The translations under genes and the position numbers were made by a program. A DNA stretch of 13,960 nt from Motiliproteus sp963974645 (lineage in GTDB: Bacteria > Pseudomonadota > Gammaproteobacteria > Pseudomonadales > Balneatricaceae). The stretch's first letter is position 1. Each line of letters begins with the position of its first letter. Location: contig CAXBEA010000099.1 in NCBI GenBank assembly GCA_963974645.1, positions 1 to 13,960 of the forward strand, written 5' to 3'. Shown one piece after another: positions 1 through 7,388 of this stretch. The notes beneath the pieces were generated by a model, which saw nothing but the letters and a program-made list of their open reading frames with translations, searched no databases and had not been told where the DNA came from.

Positions 1-16
1 GCCTCAGCGGTAACGA

Positions 17-72
17 GGGGCGCATTCTACAGACACCAGATCTGCCGTCAACAGCATTTTGTAGATTATTTT
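17..72 (-). promoter_or_regulatory. Strong stable-RNA-type promoter firing leftwards out of the window
   Basis: On the minus strand a -35 box TTGACG (51-46) is followed after 16 bases by a -10 box TAGAAT (29-24). Directly downstream is a G/C-rich discriminator, GCGCCCC (23-17), and upstream (about 52-72) is an A/T-rich stretch like an UP element. Near-consensus boxes, a G/C-rich discriminator and an UP-like element are the known signature of growth-rate and stringently controlled rRNA and tRNA promoters. Transcription would start near 16-18 and run off the left edge, so the RNA itself is not visible. No ORF was found in 1-131. The rRNA/tRNA assignment is inference; the promoter itself is well supported. 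Confidence 0.7.
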
Positions 73-131
73 TAACGAGAACCTATATACCAACGAAGCC
101 TGACGCTGATCTTGGAATAGCGAAGCCAACC

Positions 132-890
132 CTAATCCTCCGCAGAACTCGGTTTAGCAAAGATTCGCGCCAAGATGATACCCATTTCAAAAAGCAACCA
201 CATAGGCAGTGCCAGCAAGGTTTGAGAGATAATATCGGGAGGGGTCAACAGCATGCCGACGATGAAACAGAAAACGACCATATAGGCGCGTTTTTCTTTC
301 AAGCTTTCGACGGTGGTCGCGCCACTCAGCACTAGCAGCAGTGTCGCTATAGGAATCTCGAACACGATCCCGAAAGCAAAGAACAGCTTCAGCACGAAAT
401 TTAGATAACTGCTGATATCTGTCATCATCGCCACACCTTCAGGGCCGGTGCTGGTAAAAAAACTGAAGATCAGCGGAAAAACCACATAATAAGCGAATGC
501 TATACCCGAATAAAATAATAGAATGCTAGAGACGAGCAGCGGCACCGCGATCCTTTTCTCATGTTTATACAGACCCGGTGCAATAAAACTCCAGACCTGA
601 TGCAGAATAAAGGGGATCGCAGCAAAGATAGCCAACACCAAGGTAAGCTTGAAGGGCGCAAAGAATGGCGAGGTCACATCCGTTGCAATCATGCTCGTGC
701 CTTCAGGCAACAGCGCGGTTAAAGGCGTGGATAGATAGGTGTATAGATCGTTTGCGAAATAAAACAGCGGAAGAAACAGCGCAAAAACAATAATCAAACT
801 GCGCAACAATCGATCACGAAGTTCGATCAGGTGGGAGATAAGCGGCTGTACGGGTGCTTCACTACTGGATTCGGCGTGTGTATCGGTCAT
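132..890 (-). CDS. tatC: Sec-independent protein translocase subunit TatC
   Basis: Multispanning inner-membrane subunit of the twin-arginine translocase. With TatB it binds the RR signal peptide of folded, often cofactor-loaded exports. The 252-residue protein has the family length and about six hydrophobic segments. The N-terminal cytoplasmic signature HLIELRDRL lies at residues 20-28. The first periplasmic loop leads to FIAPGLYKHEKR (102-113), which contains the conserved Glu (E111) equivalent to the signal-peptide-contacting Glu of E. coli TatC. The start ATG lies three bases after the tatB stop, so the two are surely co-translated. It is the last gene of the minus-strand tatABC run; no tatD follows inside the window. 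Assignment is secure from motifs and neighbours. Confidence 0.97.
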   Translation of the reverse strand: MTDTHAESSSEAPVQPLISHLIELRDRLLRSLIIVFALFLPLFYFANDLYTYLSTPLTALLPEGTSMIATDVTSPFFAPFKLTLVLAIFAAIPFILHQVWSFIAPGLYKHEKRIAVPLLVSSILLFYSGIAFAYYVVFPLIFSFFTSTGPEGVAMMTDISSYLNFVLKLFFAFGIVFEIPIATLLLVLSGATTVESLKEKRAYMVVFCFIVGMLLTPPDIISQTLLALPMWLLFEMGIILARIFAKPSSAED

Positions 891-893
891 AGA

Positions 894-1244
894 TTACTCA
901 ACCAAAGGCTTTTCAGCATCTGCCTTAGGTTTAATTGATTCAGTGGACTTTTTTGCGGGCACCGGAGAGGAAGACAACATATCTTCACGCAAGGCCTCAT
1001 GGAACGGCTTGGTTAGGGTTTTAACTCCGCTTTCCAGATCAACCTGTTGCTGCTTGGCCTTTTGGCGCATCTCTTCAATCCGCAGCTCTTCGGATATCTC
1101 TTTTTGCACACTGCCAATCGTACGCTTTATTTTGCTCAGCCAAAGCCCACCCGTTCGCAGCGCCATGGGAAGGCGCTCGGGACCCAAGACAATCAGTGCA
1201 ACCACGCCAACGATTAGTATTTCGCTAAAGCCAATATCAAACAT
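894..1244 (-). CDS. tatB: Twin-arginine translocase subunit TatB
   Basis: Membrane-anchored partner of TatC in the substrate-recognition complex. The 116-residue protein begins MFDIGFSEIL, with the Glu near residue 8 typical of TatB. A single short transmembrane helix (about 5-21) ends in the LGPERLP hinge. A long amphipathic and charged helix follows, then a Lys/Glu/Pro-rich tail (from about 90), which is normal for the family. It is distinguished from TatA by the Glu in the membrane helix and by LGPERLP instead of FGTKKF. It sits between tatA (24-base gap) and tatC (3-base gap). Nothing unusual was seen. Confidence 0.96.
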   Translation of the reverse strand: MFDIGFSEILIVGVVALIVLGPERLPMALRTGGLWLSKIKRTIGSVQKEISEELRIEEMRQKAKQQQVDLESGVKTLTKPFHEALREDMLSSSPVPAKKSTESIKPKADAEKPLVE

Positions 1245-1268
1245 AGGAGACGACCCGCCGAAGCACTA

Positions 1269-1526
1269 TTACTTTTCTGGCGTCTTTTCAGCTGTCGAGG
1301 CGCTCGCGCTTGGCTCGGCTTTTTTGGCAGCCTCATCCACAAATTCTGCATCGTCTTTAGTAATCTGACGCTGAGGATCCTCCTCCTCATTCATGGCCTT
1401 TTTAAAACCCTTAACAGCATTACCCAGATCTCCGCCGATATTGCGGAATTTTTTGGTGCCGAAGAGCAGAACCACGATAACCAGGATAATAACCAACTGC
1501 CAGATGCTAATTCCACCAAAACCCAT
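1269..1526 (-). CDS. tatA: Twin-arginine translocase pore subunit TatA
   Basis: Small membrane protein that oligomerises to form the Tat transport channel. The 85-residue protein starts MGFGGISIWQ. It has one transmembrane helix (about 6-22), the FGTKKF hinge (22-27), and the amphipathic helix with GGDLGNAVKGFKKAM, ending in a polar, acidic and Ala-rich tail. A good ribosome binding site, AGGAG, lies about six bases before the ATG. The 80-base gap to hisE, wider than the other gaps in this run, could hold a separate promoter, but I could not identify convincing boxes. First gene of tatABC. Confidence 0.97.
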   Translation of the reverse strand: MGFGGISIWQLVIILVIVVLLFGTKKFRNIGGDLGNAVKGFKKAMNEEEDPQRQITKDDAEFVDEAAKKAEPSASASTAEKTPEK

Positions 1527-1606
1527 TTCTCTCTCCTACTCACTACTTATTAAAAAATCTGATTCACCGCTAGACGCTCTACCCAGCAAACTTGGTGGCT
1601 ACACCC

Positions 1607-1939
1607 TCAGGATTCGCGTGCAGCTTTCTCTTCGAGTCCAGATAAACCGAACCGGCGGTCCAACTCAGCCAACACATCATCCGGTCCAAGGCCCAACTGT
1701 GAAAGCATAACCATGCTATGAAACCACAAATCTGCGGTTTCACCAATCAACTCTTTTGTTTCACCGCTTAACTGGGCGTCTTTGGCCGCCAGTATCGTTT
1801 CAGTGGCTTCTTCACCCACCTTCTCGAGAATTTTATTCAACCCCTTGGCATATAAGCTAGCGACATAAGAGCTCTCGGCTGAAGCCTGTTTACGCTGCTC
1901 CAGCACAGAGGCCAACGCGGTCAAGATGTCATTGCTCAT
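1607..1939 (-). CDS. hisE: Phosphoribosyl-ATP pyrophosphatase HisE
   Basis: Catalyses the second step of histidine synthesis, hydrolysing phosphoribosyl-ATP to phosphoribosyl-AMP and pyrophosphate. The 110-residue protein is an all-helical MazG-like fold. The metal-binding acidic motif GEEATETILAAKD lies at residues 42-54, with a second acidic pair in GETADLWFH (66-74). The start overlaps the end of hisI by 11 bases, and the ribosome binding site (GGAG) lies inside hisI, so translation is probably coupled. In enterobacteria the two activities are fused in one HisIE protein; here they are separate, as in Pseudomonas, and lie away from any main his operon. Confidence 0.95.
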   Translation of the reverse strand: MSNDILTALASVLEQRKQASAESSYVASLYAKGLNKILEKVGEEATETILAAKDAQLSGETKELIGETADLWFHSMVMLSQLGLGPDDVLAELDRRFGLSGLEEKAARES

Positions 1940-2375
1940 CGCCCGTCTTCTCCTTTTTTAGGTTATAAATCGCTTCAGGATCTTTGATAATCTGCTCAAC
2001 CGCCTGCCACTTTCCGTCTTTCAACCCTTTATAGAAACAGTGTTGACGCCCGGTATGGCAGGCAATTCCACCTAATTGCTCCACCTGAAGTAAAATCACA
2101 TCACTGTCGCAATCAAGCCTTATATCCAGCAGGCGCTGTATATGCCCCGACTCTTCGCCTTTACGCCACAGCTTGCGGCGTGACCGGGACCAATAAATGG
2201 CACGCTGCTCCCGCACCGTTAACAGCAAAGACTCCCGATTCATCCATGCCATCATCAGAATTTTCCCACTCTGATAATCCTGGGCTATCGCTGGCACCAA
2301 CCCCTCGGCAGTCCATTGGATATCATCCAGCCATTGCGCCGATGCTTGATAGTCGGATTCAACCTGCTTAGACAT
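1929..2375 (-). CDS. hisI: Phosphoribosyl-AMP cyclohydrolase HisI
   Basis: Opens the adenine ring of phosphoribosyl-AMP, the third step of histidine synthesis, in the cytoplasm. The 148-residue protein carries the family signatures in order: MMAWMNRES (41-49), LWRKGEESGH (69-78), the magnesium site DCDSD (88-92), and the zinc ligands in ACHTGRQHC (C106 and C113). It is longer than minimal HisI proteins because of about 20 N-terminal residues and a polar C-terminal tail. The ATG lies three bases after the ubiB stop and hisE overlaps its 3' end, so ubiB-hisI-hisE appear to be one transcriptional unit. Confidence 0.96.
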   Translation of the reverse strand: MSKQVESDYQASAQWLDDIQWTAEGLVPAIAQDYQSGKILMMAWMNRESLLLTVREQRAIYWSRSRRKLWRKGEESGHIQRLLDIRLDCDSDVILLQVEQLGGIACHTGRQHCFYKGLKDGKWQAVEQIIKDPEAIYNLKKEKTGDEQ

Positions 2376-2378
2376 CGT

Positions 2379-4040
2379 CTACCCCCTGCGGCCTGTGCAT
2401 AACAACAGCAAGCCGGTGATCGCGAATAGCCCACTCTGGGTGGGCAGCTGCGAGAAGAGCGTTTCAGGCAGCCAGCCCGCACTCCAGACAGCGGCGAGAA
2501 GCGCAGCAACGCCCCCGAGCCGCGACCAGTTAAAGCGCCAACGCTGGCTTGCTGCATCTAACGATGCTTGACGCTCTTTGATGTCACGCTGCTGAAGCTG
2601 ATCCAGCTGCTTAATTTGCTGCAAGGCATCCGCAACTAGCTGGGGCATCTGTGGTAATTGTTCGATCAACTCCGGAGCACGCGCTTTCAGGGCACGATAA
2701 AAACCCTTCATCCCCATCCGCTGCTTCATCCAGTCCTCAAGAAACGGCTTGGCGGTCTTCCACAGATCAAGATCCGGATACAGCTGACGCCCAAGCCCTT
2801 CGATATTCAGCAGCGTCTTCTGCAATAGCACCAGCTGTGGCTGGACCTCCATATTGAAACGCCGAGCCGTTTGGAACAGTCCCAGAAGTACGTGACCGAA
2901 AGATATCTCTTTCAATGGCTTCTCAAAAATAGGCTCGCAGACACTTCGTATCGCTGTCTCGAAATCATTAACATTGGTGGTGGCAGGAACCCAGCCTGAA
3001 TCTATATGTAACTGAGCGACCTGCTTGTAATCTCGCTCAAAAAACGCCAGAAAATTACGCGCCAGATAGCTCTGGTCACTGGGCGTCAACGAACCCACAA
3101 TGCCGAAATCCAAGGCGATGTATTGCGGATCGTGCGGACTGTCATGTGAGACATAGATATTACCCGGGTGCATATCTGCATGAAAGAAACTATCACGAAA
3201 TACCTGGGTGAAAAACAGTTCTACGCCCCGTTCGGCCAGCAATTTAAAGTCTGTGCCTTGCGCGCTAAGCGACTCCATATCGGCAATCGGCACGCCGTAG
3301 ATACGCTCCATCACCATCACGTTGCGATGGGTGAAATCCCAATACACCTCAGGTATATAGAGTATCGATGAGCCGCTAAAGTTTCGTTTGAGCTGGGAGG
3401 CATTACCGGCCTCTTTACGTAGATCCAGCTCATCGAAGATGGTCTTCTCATACTCCGCCACCACCTCGACCGGGCGCAATCGGCGACCGTCGCTCCAAAC
3501 CAGCTGCACCAGGTGCGACAGGAGATAAAGTAATCCGATATCCTGCTTGATCACCCGGTCGATACCTGGCCGGATCACTTTGACCACGACCTCTTCGCCA
3601 GTATGCAACTTAGCAGTGTGAACCTGAGCAACCGATGCTGATGCCAAGGGGGTGCTATCAAACTCACAAAACAGCCTAGTAACCGACTCGCCCAGCGCTT
3701 TTTCAACAATTCGAGTGGCCTGGTCACCACAAAAAGGGGGCACCTGATCCTGCAGCTTGGTCAGCTCTATCGCAATATCGTCAGGGAGCAAATCTCGGCG
3801 GGTAGACAACATCTGACCAAACTTGACAAAAATCGGTCCCAATTCCTCCATCGCAAGCCGCAGTCGTTCTCCACGAGACAGCTTACATCGATGGGTATAG
3901 CGCCATGGCAGCAGCACTAGACAAATTTTCAGATACCAGGGCAAAGACAGGCTATCAAACAGATTGTCCAGGCGATAACGAGCCACTATCCTGACAATTT
4001 TCAGTAAACGAAGGAGTTTATACACAATATTTTGGCTCAA
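2379..4040 (-). CDS. ubiB: Ubiquinone biosynthesis accessory protein UbiB (atypical ABC1/ADCK kinase)
   Basis: Membrane-associated ATPase of the UbiB/COQ8 family, needed for ubiquinone synthesis; it is thought to help extract or present hydrophobic intermediates. The 553-residue protein shows the hallmark motifs: KxGQ as KFGQ (73-76), the Ala-rich nucleotide loop around ASASVAQVH (133-141), the invariant Lys (K154), the family ExD-type segment near FDELDLRKE (202-210), the catalytic loop HADMHPGN (287-294) and the metal-binding DFG (311-313). Two hydrophobic C-terminal segments (about 505-550) form the usual membrane anchor. It starts 23 bases after ubiE and ends 3 bases before hisI. ubiJ is not present upstream of it. 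Its C terminus ends in a short basic CTGRRG tail. Confidence 0.96.
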   Translation of the reverse strand: MSQNIVYKLLRLLKIVRIVARYRLDNLFDSLSLPWYLKICLVLLPWRYTHRCKLSRGERLRLAMEELGPIFVKFGQMLSTRRDLLPDDIAIELTKLQDQVPPFCGDQATRIVEKALGESVTRLFCEFDSTPLASASVAQVHTAKLHTGEEVVVKVIRPGIDRVIKQDIGLLYLLSHLVQLVWSDGRRLRPVEVVAEYEKTIFDELDLRKEAGNASQLKRNFSGSSILYIPEVYWDFTHRNVMVMERIYGVPIADMESLSAQGTDFKLLAERGVELFFTQVFRDSFFHADMHPGNIYVSHDSPHDPQYIALDFGIVGSLTPSDQSYLARNFLAFFERDYKQVAQLHIDSGWVPATTNVNDFETAIRSVCEPIFEKPLKEISFGHVLLGLFQTARRFNMEVQPQLVLLQKTLLNIEGLGRQLYPDLDLWKTAKPFLEDWMKQRMGMKGFYRALKARAPELIEQLPQMPQLVADALQQIKQLDQLQQRDIKERQASLDAASQRWRFNWSRLGGVAALLAAVWSAGWLPETLFSQLPTQSGLFAITGLLLLCTGRRG

Positions 4041-4063
4041 CCGACAGGGTTATAGAAACAGCC

Positions 4064-4828
4064 TCAGGGCTTGATTCCCTTATGCAGGGCGACTACACCG
4101 CCCGTCATGTTGTAGTACTTACAGCGTACCAACCCAGCCTGCTCCATCATCGCGCGCAGCGTTTCTTGATCAGGATGCATCCGAATCGACTCAGCCAAGT
4201 ATTTATAGCTCTCAGCGTCATTGACGATCAATTTGCCGATTTTAGGCAATAGGTTAAACGAATACACATCGTAGATTTTAGTCAACAACGGATTCTGCGT
4301 CTTAGAAAACTCCAGCACCAGCAACCGTCCACCGGGCTTAAGCACTCGGGCCATGGATTCAAGAGCTTTCTGCTTGTCAGTCACATTACGCAAACCAAAA
4401 GCGATAGTGATGCAATCAAAATAATTATCGGGAAACGGCAGCATTTCCGCATTGGCTTGAACAAAACGAACGTTTCCGCTGACGCCATTATCCTGCAGCT
4501 TGTCACGACCAACCTTTAGCATGGAATCGTTGATATCGGCCAACACCACCTGCCCTGTTGGCCCGACTAATCTAGCAAAACGCTGTGTCAGATCCCCGGT
4601 TCCCCCTGCGATGTCCAGCACCCGCTGACCTGTACGAACGCCGCTGTATTCAATCGCTATCGCTTTCCACAGTCGATGCACACCCATCGACATCAGATCA
4701 TTCATCAGGTCATATTTAGCTGCGACGGAGTGAAACACATCCGCAACCCGTCTCTCCTTCTCAGAGACAGCAACCTGCTCATAACCAAAGTGGGTGGTGT
4801 CATGGGTGGCATTCGGCTGATTTTTCAT
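4064..4828 (-). CDS. ubiE: Ubiquinone/menaquinone C-methyltransferase UbiE
   Basis: SAM-dependent C-methyltransferase acting on 2-polyprenyl-6-methoxy-1,4-benzoquinol (and on demethylmenaquinol where present). The 254-residue protein contains the UbiE/COQ5 signatures: VFHSVAAKYDLMNDLMS (31-47), the SAM-binding motif VLDIAGGTGDL (70-80), and NDAESYKYLAESIRMHP near the C terminus. The family-typical GGVVALHKG ending is intact. It is the first gene after the terminator-like hairpin that follows the diguanylate cyclase gene. Its ribosome binding site is weak (CAGAG upstream of the ATG). ubiB follows directly, where many gammaproteobacteria have ubiJ in between. Confidence 0.97.
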   Translation of the reverse strand: MKNQPNATHDTTHFGYEQVAVSEKERRVADVFHSVAAKYDLMNDLMSMGVHRLWKAIAIEYSGVRTGQRVLDIAGGTGDLTQRFARLVGPTGQVVLADINDSMLKVGRDKLQDNGVSGNVRFVQANAEMLPFPDNYFDCITIAFGLRNVTDKQKALESMARVLKPGGRLLVLEFSKTQNPLLTKIYDVYSFNLLPKIGKLIVNDAESYKYLAESIRMHPDQETLRAMMEQAGLVRCKYYNMTGGVVALHKGIKP

Positions 4829-4882
4829 GGACTGCTCTGAATTCTCTCGATACGGAATAATCTAAACAGGAAAGACCTGAAC

Positions 4883-4901
4883 AAAAGGGGCCATAGAGCC
4901 C
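4883..4901 (-). terminator. Weak second hairpin with T-run upstream of ubiE
   Basis: On the minus strand GGGC (4901-4898) can pair with GCCC (4891-4888) across a six-base loop, followed by C and TTTT (4886-4883). The stem is only four base pairs, so this is marginal. It lies about 55 bases before the ubiE start and could act as a backup terminator or as a leader structure for ubiE. Confidence 0.25.
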
Positions 4902-4922
4902 TGACCTTGCACCTGTCACCCC

Positions 4923-4944
4923 AAAAAGGGAGCATTATAGCCCC
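4923..4944 (-). terminator. Terminator-like hairpin after the diguanylate cyclase gene, with a TATAAT loop
   Basis: Six bases past the diguanylate cyclase stop, the minus strand reads GGGGC (4944-4940), loop TATAAT (4939-4934), GCTCC (4933-4929), then C and TTTTT (4927-4923). The five-base-pair stem (one G-T pair) followed by a T-run fits a short intrinsic terminator for dsbA and the cyclase gene. The loop is also a perfect -10 hexamer, but no recognisable -35 box lies 16-18 bases upstream of it. The element could therefore end one transcript, start the ubiE transcript, or both. Confidence 0.45.
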
Positions 4945-4949
4945 AATCA

Positions 4950-6539
4950 CTAACGGGGGGCTATGACGCTGCGATTGCGCCCTTGCTGCTTGGCTTGATA
5001 CAGGGCGTCATCCGCACGCTGAAAAACGACATCATGGCTTTCATCGCCTTCCCTTGCCTCGGTAATTCCGAAAGACATGGTGATTTGCACCGGCTCTCCA
5101 CCAAAGTTAAAAGGGCTATCTGCAATAGCTTTACGCACCTCTTCAACAACCTCTTTAGACTTATCAACAGAGGTCTCAGGAAGCAACACAACGAACTCCT
5201 CACCGCCGTATCGGGCGATAAAGTCGGTATCTCGCAACCGATCAGAGATCAACCGGGCAACCAATCTAAGCACCTTATCGCCAGCTAGATGACCGTAGCC
5301 ATCATTAATTCGTTTGAAATGGTCGAGATCGCAGACCACCAGAGAGAGGGGGTGCTGATAACGTCGTTGGCGTGAAAACTCCTGTTCCACTTTTTCGTTA
5401 TAGGCAGCCCTATTAGGCAACGCCGTCAATGGGTCCGTAATGGCTCGAATCCGCTGTTCCTCCAGATGAGCCTGCATCCGCTGAGACTGCTCCTCCATTG
5501 TTTCCAGCTTTTGTTGCAACTGCTCCATACGGGTACCCGCTTGCTGCTCGCGGACTTCCTGCTCACTACGATAATGATCCATCGCCTTAACGATATCTGC
5601 CAATTGAAGCCTAACCGTGGTTTTTAACTGATCTAGGCTCTCTGCCTGCGACAGAGACAGCTCCACTTTGGATACGTCATTACGCACCACCGCATCTAAA
5701 TTATGGCTGCTTTCTTGATGCGCTTTTTGATTGTCACGACTTTCAATTAGAAAACCTTGGATATCAACCAGCTGCAAATTAAGGCTTTCGAGGTAGTTTT
5801 CAAAATCCTCCTGGCGAACAACAAGGGTCTTGAGTATCAGGTCAACGACATTATCGATAATGACCGGCAGCTGCTGCCAGTCAAAACCCTGCTCCATCTG
5901 TTTTATCAGCTTGCGAGCTGTTACCCGCTCTTTTTGGGGAATCGACAATTGCCCTAATAATTCAAGTAAGAGAGCACTGATTCGATGGCACAGTAACTCC
6001 AATTGCTCCTGCGCTTCGCCATCAATATTGCCACTCGGAACAGAGGCGGGGGATGCATTATCCTGGTCAACAGAACCCGATACGCTCTGCGACAGGATGA
6101 GAGTGAGTATTCGCGAGGTATTATCGAGCAACTTCGGATAGTCGCCATAATTTTCGACGGTTTCTGGAAGCTCGCTTAGCAATGCATCGAGCTCCTGCTG
6201 CAAGGTTTCTTTTTCAGCCCGCTCCCAGAGCTTGGTCAACATCCCTCGCAGCGCGTCCTGAATCTGCCTTACCGACTGATCCCTGCGCTGAAAATAGCTC
6301 ATCAGCGCCTTTTCAGCGCCGCCAGCCTTGGTTTGTAACGCGCCTTTGGCCTCACTCTTTAGTAACTCTTGGAGAGGTTCTAGTCGGGTATCCAGCTCCC
6401 GATCCAAGCCTTTAGAGGCAAGACAGAGTCTAATCGTGACGCGCGCCAACGCATCCAAGTCCCCCTGAAGGGTTTCCTCCTGCAGTTGCAGATTCTGAAG
6501 CTGTTTCTGAAGTGCGGGGAGATCTTTCTCTGTCGCCAC
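4950..6539 (-). CDS. dgcP: Diguanylate cyclase (GGDEF protein, DgcP-like)
   Basis: Makes the second messenger cyclic di-GMP from two GTP. The 529-residue protein has a long helical N-terminal region (about 1-365), rich in Gln, Glu and Leu, with coiled-coil-like stretches (for example about 315-365), and no predicted membrane segment. A full GGDEF domain follows (about 369-527): DPLTALPNR (369-377), DLDHFKRIND, and the active-site loop GGEEF (445-449). An RxxD inhibitory site (RDTD, 436-439) sits five residues before it, so catalysis and feedback inhibition both look intact. The start is GTG, supported by an AAGGA ribosome binding site eight bases upstream. It follows dsbA by 90 bases, the neighbourhood of DgcP of Pseudomonas, a polar cyclase reported to work with FimV. 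The symbol rests on this context and architecture and is less certain than the enzymatic call. Confidence 0.88.
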   Translation of the reverse strand: MATEKDLPALQKQLQNLQLQEETLQGDLDALARVTIRLCLASKGLDRELDTRLEPLQELLKSEAKGALQTKAGGAEKALMSYFQRRDQSVRQIQDALRGMLTKLWERAEKETLQQELDALLSELPETVENYGDYPKLLDNTSRILTLILSQSVSGSVDQDNASPASVPSGNIDGEAQEQLELLCHRISALLLELLGQLSIPQKERVTARKLIKQMEQGFDWQQLPVIIDNVVDLILKTLVVRQEDFENYLESLNLQLVDIQGFLIESRDNQKAHQESSHNLDAVVRNDVSKVELSLSQAESLDQLKTTVRLQLADIVKAMDHYRSEQEVREQQAGTRMEQLQQKLETMEEQSQRMQAHLEEQRIRAITDPLTALPNRAAYNEKVEQEFSRQRRYQHPLSLVVCDLDHFKRINDGYGHLAGDKVLRLVARLISDRLRDTDFIARYGGEEFVVLLPETSVDKSKEVVEEVRKAIADSPFNFGGEPVQITMSFGITEAREGDESHDVVFQRADDALYQAKQQGRNRSVIAPR

Positions 6540-6629
6540 TGCTCAAATCCTTCTCTACAGAAGTAAAACCACATGTTAGCGTAGCCATTGGGCAGGAACC
6601 AGCCCCTGGAAAATCCATCAACGCAGCGG

Positions 6630-7265
6630 TTATTTCAACCTGAGATGCTCCTTAGCAACGAGATAATCAACGACCTCCAACATCCCTTTTTGACTTCCGG
6701 CAGTTTCAGCGCTGACTAGATATTTACCGTTAACGATCATCGAGGGGACGCCGCTGATGCGGTACTCCTTGGCTTTTTTCTTAGCCAAATTAAGCTGACT
6801 GTTAATCCTGAATGAACCATAAGCCCTGTTGAAATCGGCATTATTTACGCCAAAATCAGTAAAAAATGTCGCCAACTGCTCTTTGTTGTTAATCCAGCCC
6901 CGTTGCTGATGAATCAAACTAAACAGCGCAGGATGGGTTTCATGCTCGACATTCAACGCTTGGGATAGGTAAAAGGCCTTGGCGAACTCGGTTTGATTTG
7001 GTCGGAAGACAACGGGCATGTGCTTAAAATCAACAGAGTCTGGTTGCTTCTGTTTCCAGGGCTCCAAATAGCGCTCGAAATCATTACAGTGCGGACACCA
7101 GTAGCCAAAAACCTCCACAACTTCCACCTTAGCAGGATCCTGAGTCCTGACCTCTTGAGGCAGCTTGGTATAGTGCTCACCCTCTACAAATTCCTGCGCC
7201 AGCAGCGGCATTGCCAATAGCGGCAGCAGCAGGGCAAAACCCAGAGATACTAGTTTTTTCAGCAT
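6630..7265 (-). CDS. dsbA: Periplasmic thiol:disulfide oxidoreductase DsbA
   Basis: Introduces disulfide bonds into exported proteins and is reoxidised by DsbB. With the start used here it has 211 residues. There is a Sec signal peptide (about 1-23, basic MLKK then a Leu-rich core ending LLA), a thioredoxin-fold active site CPHC (57-60), and a cis-proline loop in SGVPSMIVNGKY. A longer frame begins at 7280 (five more codons), but the purines of that region, GGAGAG, form a ribosome binding site seven bases before the second ATG at 7265, and that start also gives a more normal signal peptide. First gene of the minus-strand run and probably co-transcribed with the cyclase gene. Exported disulfide clients such as LptD link it functionally to lptM nearby (inference). 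Confidence 0.95.
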   Translation of the reverse strand: MLKKLVSLGFALLLPLLAMPLLAQEFVEGEHYTKLPQEVRTQDPAKVEVVEVFGYWCPHCNDFERYLEPWKQKQPDSVDFKHMPVVFRPNQTEFAKAFYLSQALNVEHETHPALFSLIHQQRGWINNKEQLATFFTDFGVNNADFNRAYGSFRINSQLNLAKKKAKEYRISGVPSMIVNGKYLVSAETAGSQKGMLEVVDYLVAKEHLRLK

Positions 7266-7307
7266 TAAGTTACTCTCCATCCATCATTATTAATTAGCAT
7301 AAAGGCT

Positions 7308-7350
7308 TTCGATCACAAATCGAACCAAAGGTTCGCTCGGATAACATCCG
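7308..7350. repeat. Cluster of three short perfect inverted repeats upstream of dsbA
   Basis: Three small perfect inverted repeats lie within 43 bases. TTCGAT-N5-ATCGAA is at 7308-7324, CGAACC-AAA-GGTTCG at 7321-7335, and CGGAT-AAC-ATCCG at 7338-7350. The first two share the bases CGAA (7321-7324), so as RNA or DNA hairpins they exclude each other. They lie 43-85 bases before the dsbA start. They may be a regulator's operator or a leader structure. A possible -10 box for dsbA, TATGCT (7301-7296), sits just downstream, but no good -35 was found. Confidence 0.5.
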
Positions 7351-7388
7351 TCTACGCACAGAAAAATCAGCAGCAGCTAGACTTAGCC

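Noticed and set aside
94..127. Direct repeat of CGAAGCC (94-100 and 121-127) after tatC
   Set aside because: A seven-base match 20 bases apart is expected by chance; it forms no terminator and no attachment-site-like structure.
943..1368. A 141-codon plus-strand ORF across tatB and tatA
   Set aside because: It is antisense to two intact, well-recognised tat genes, and its composition (Ser- and Arg-rich, no motif) is that of a shadow frame.
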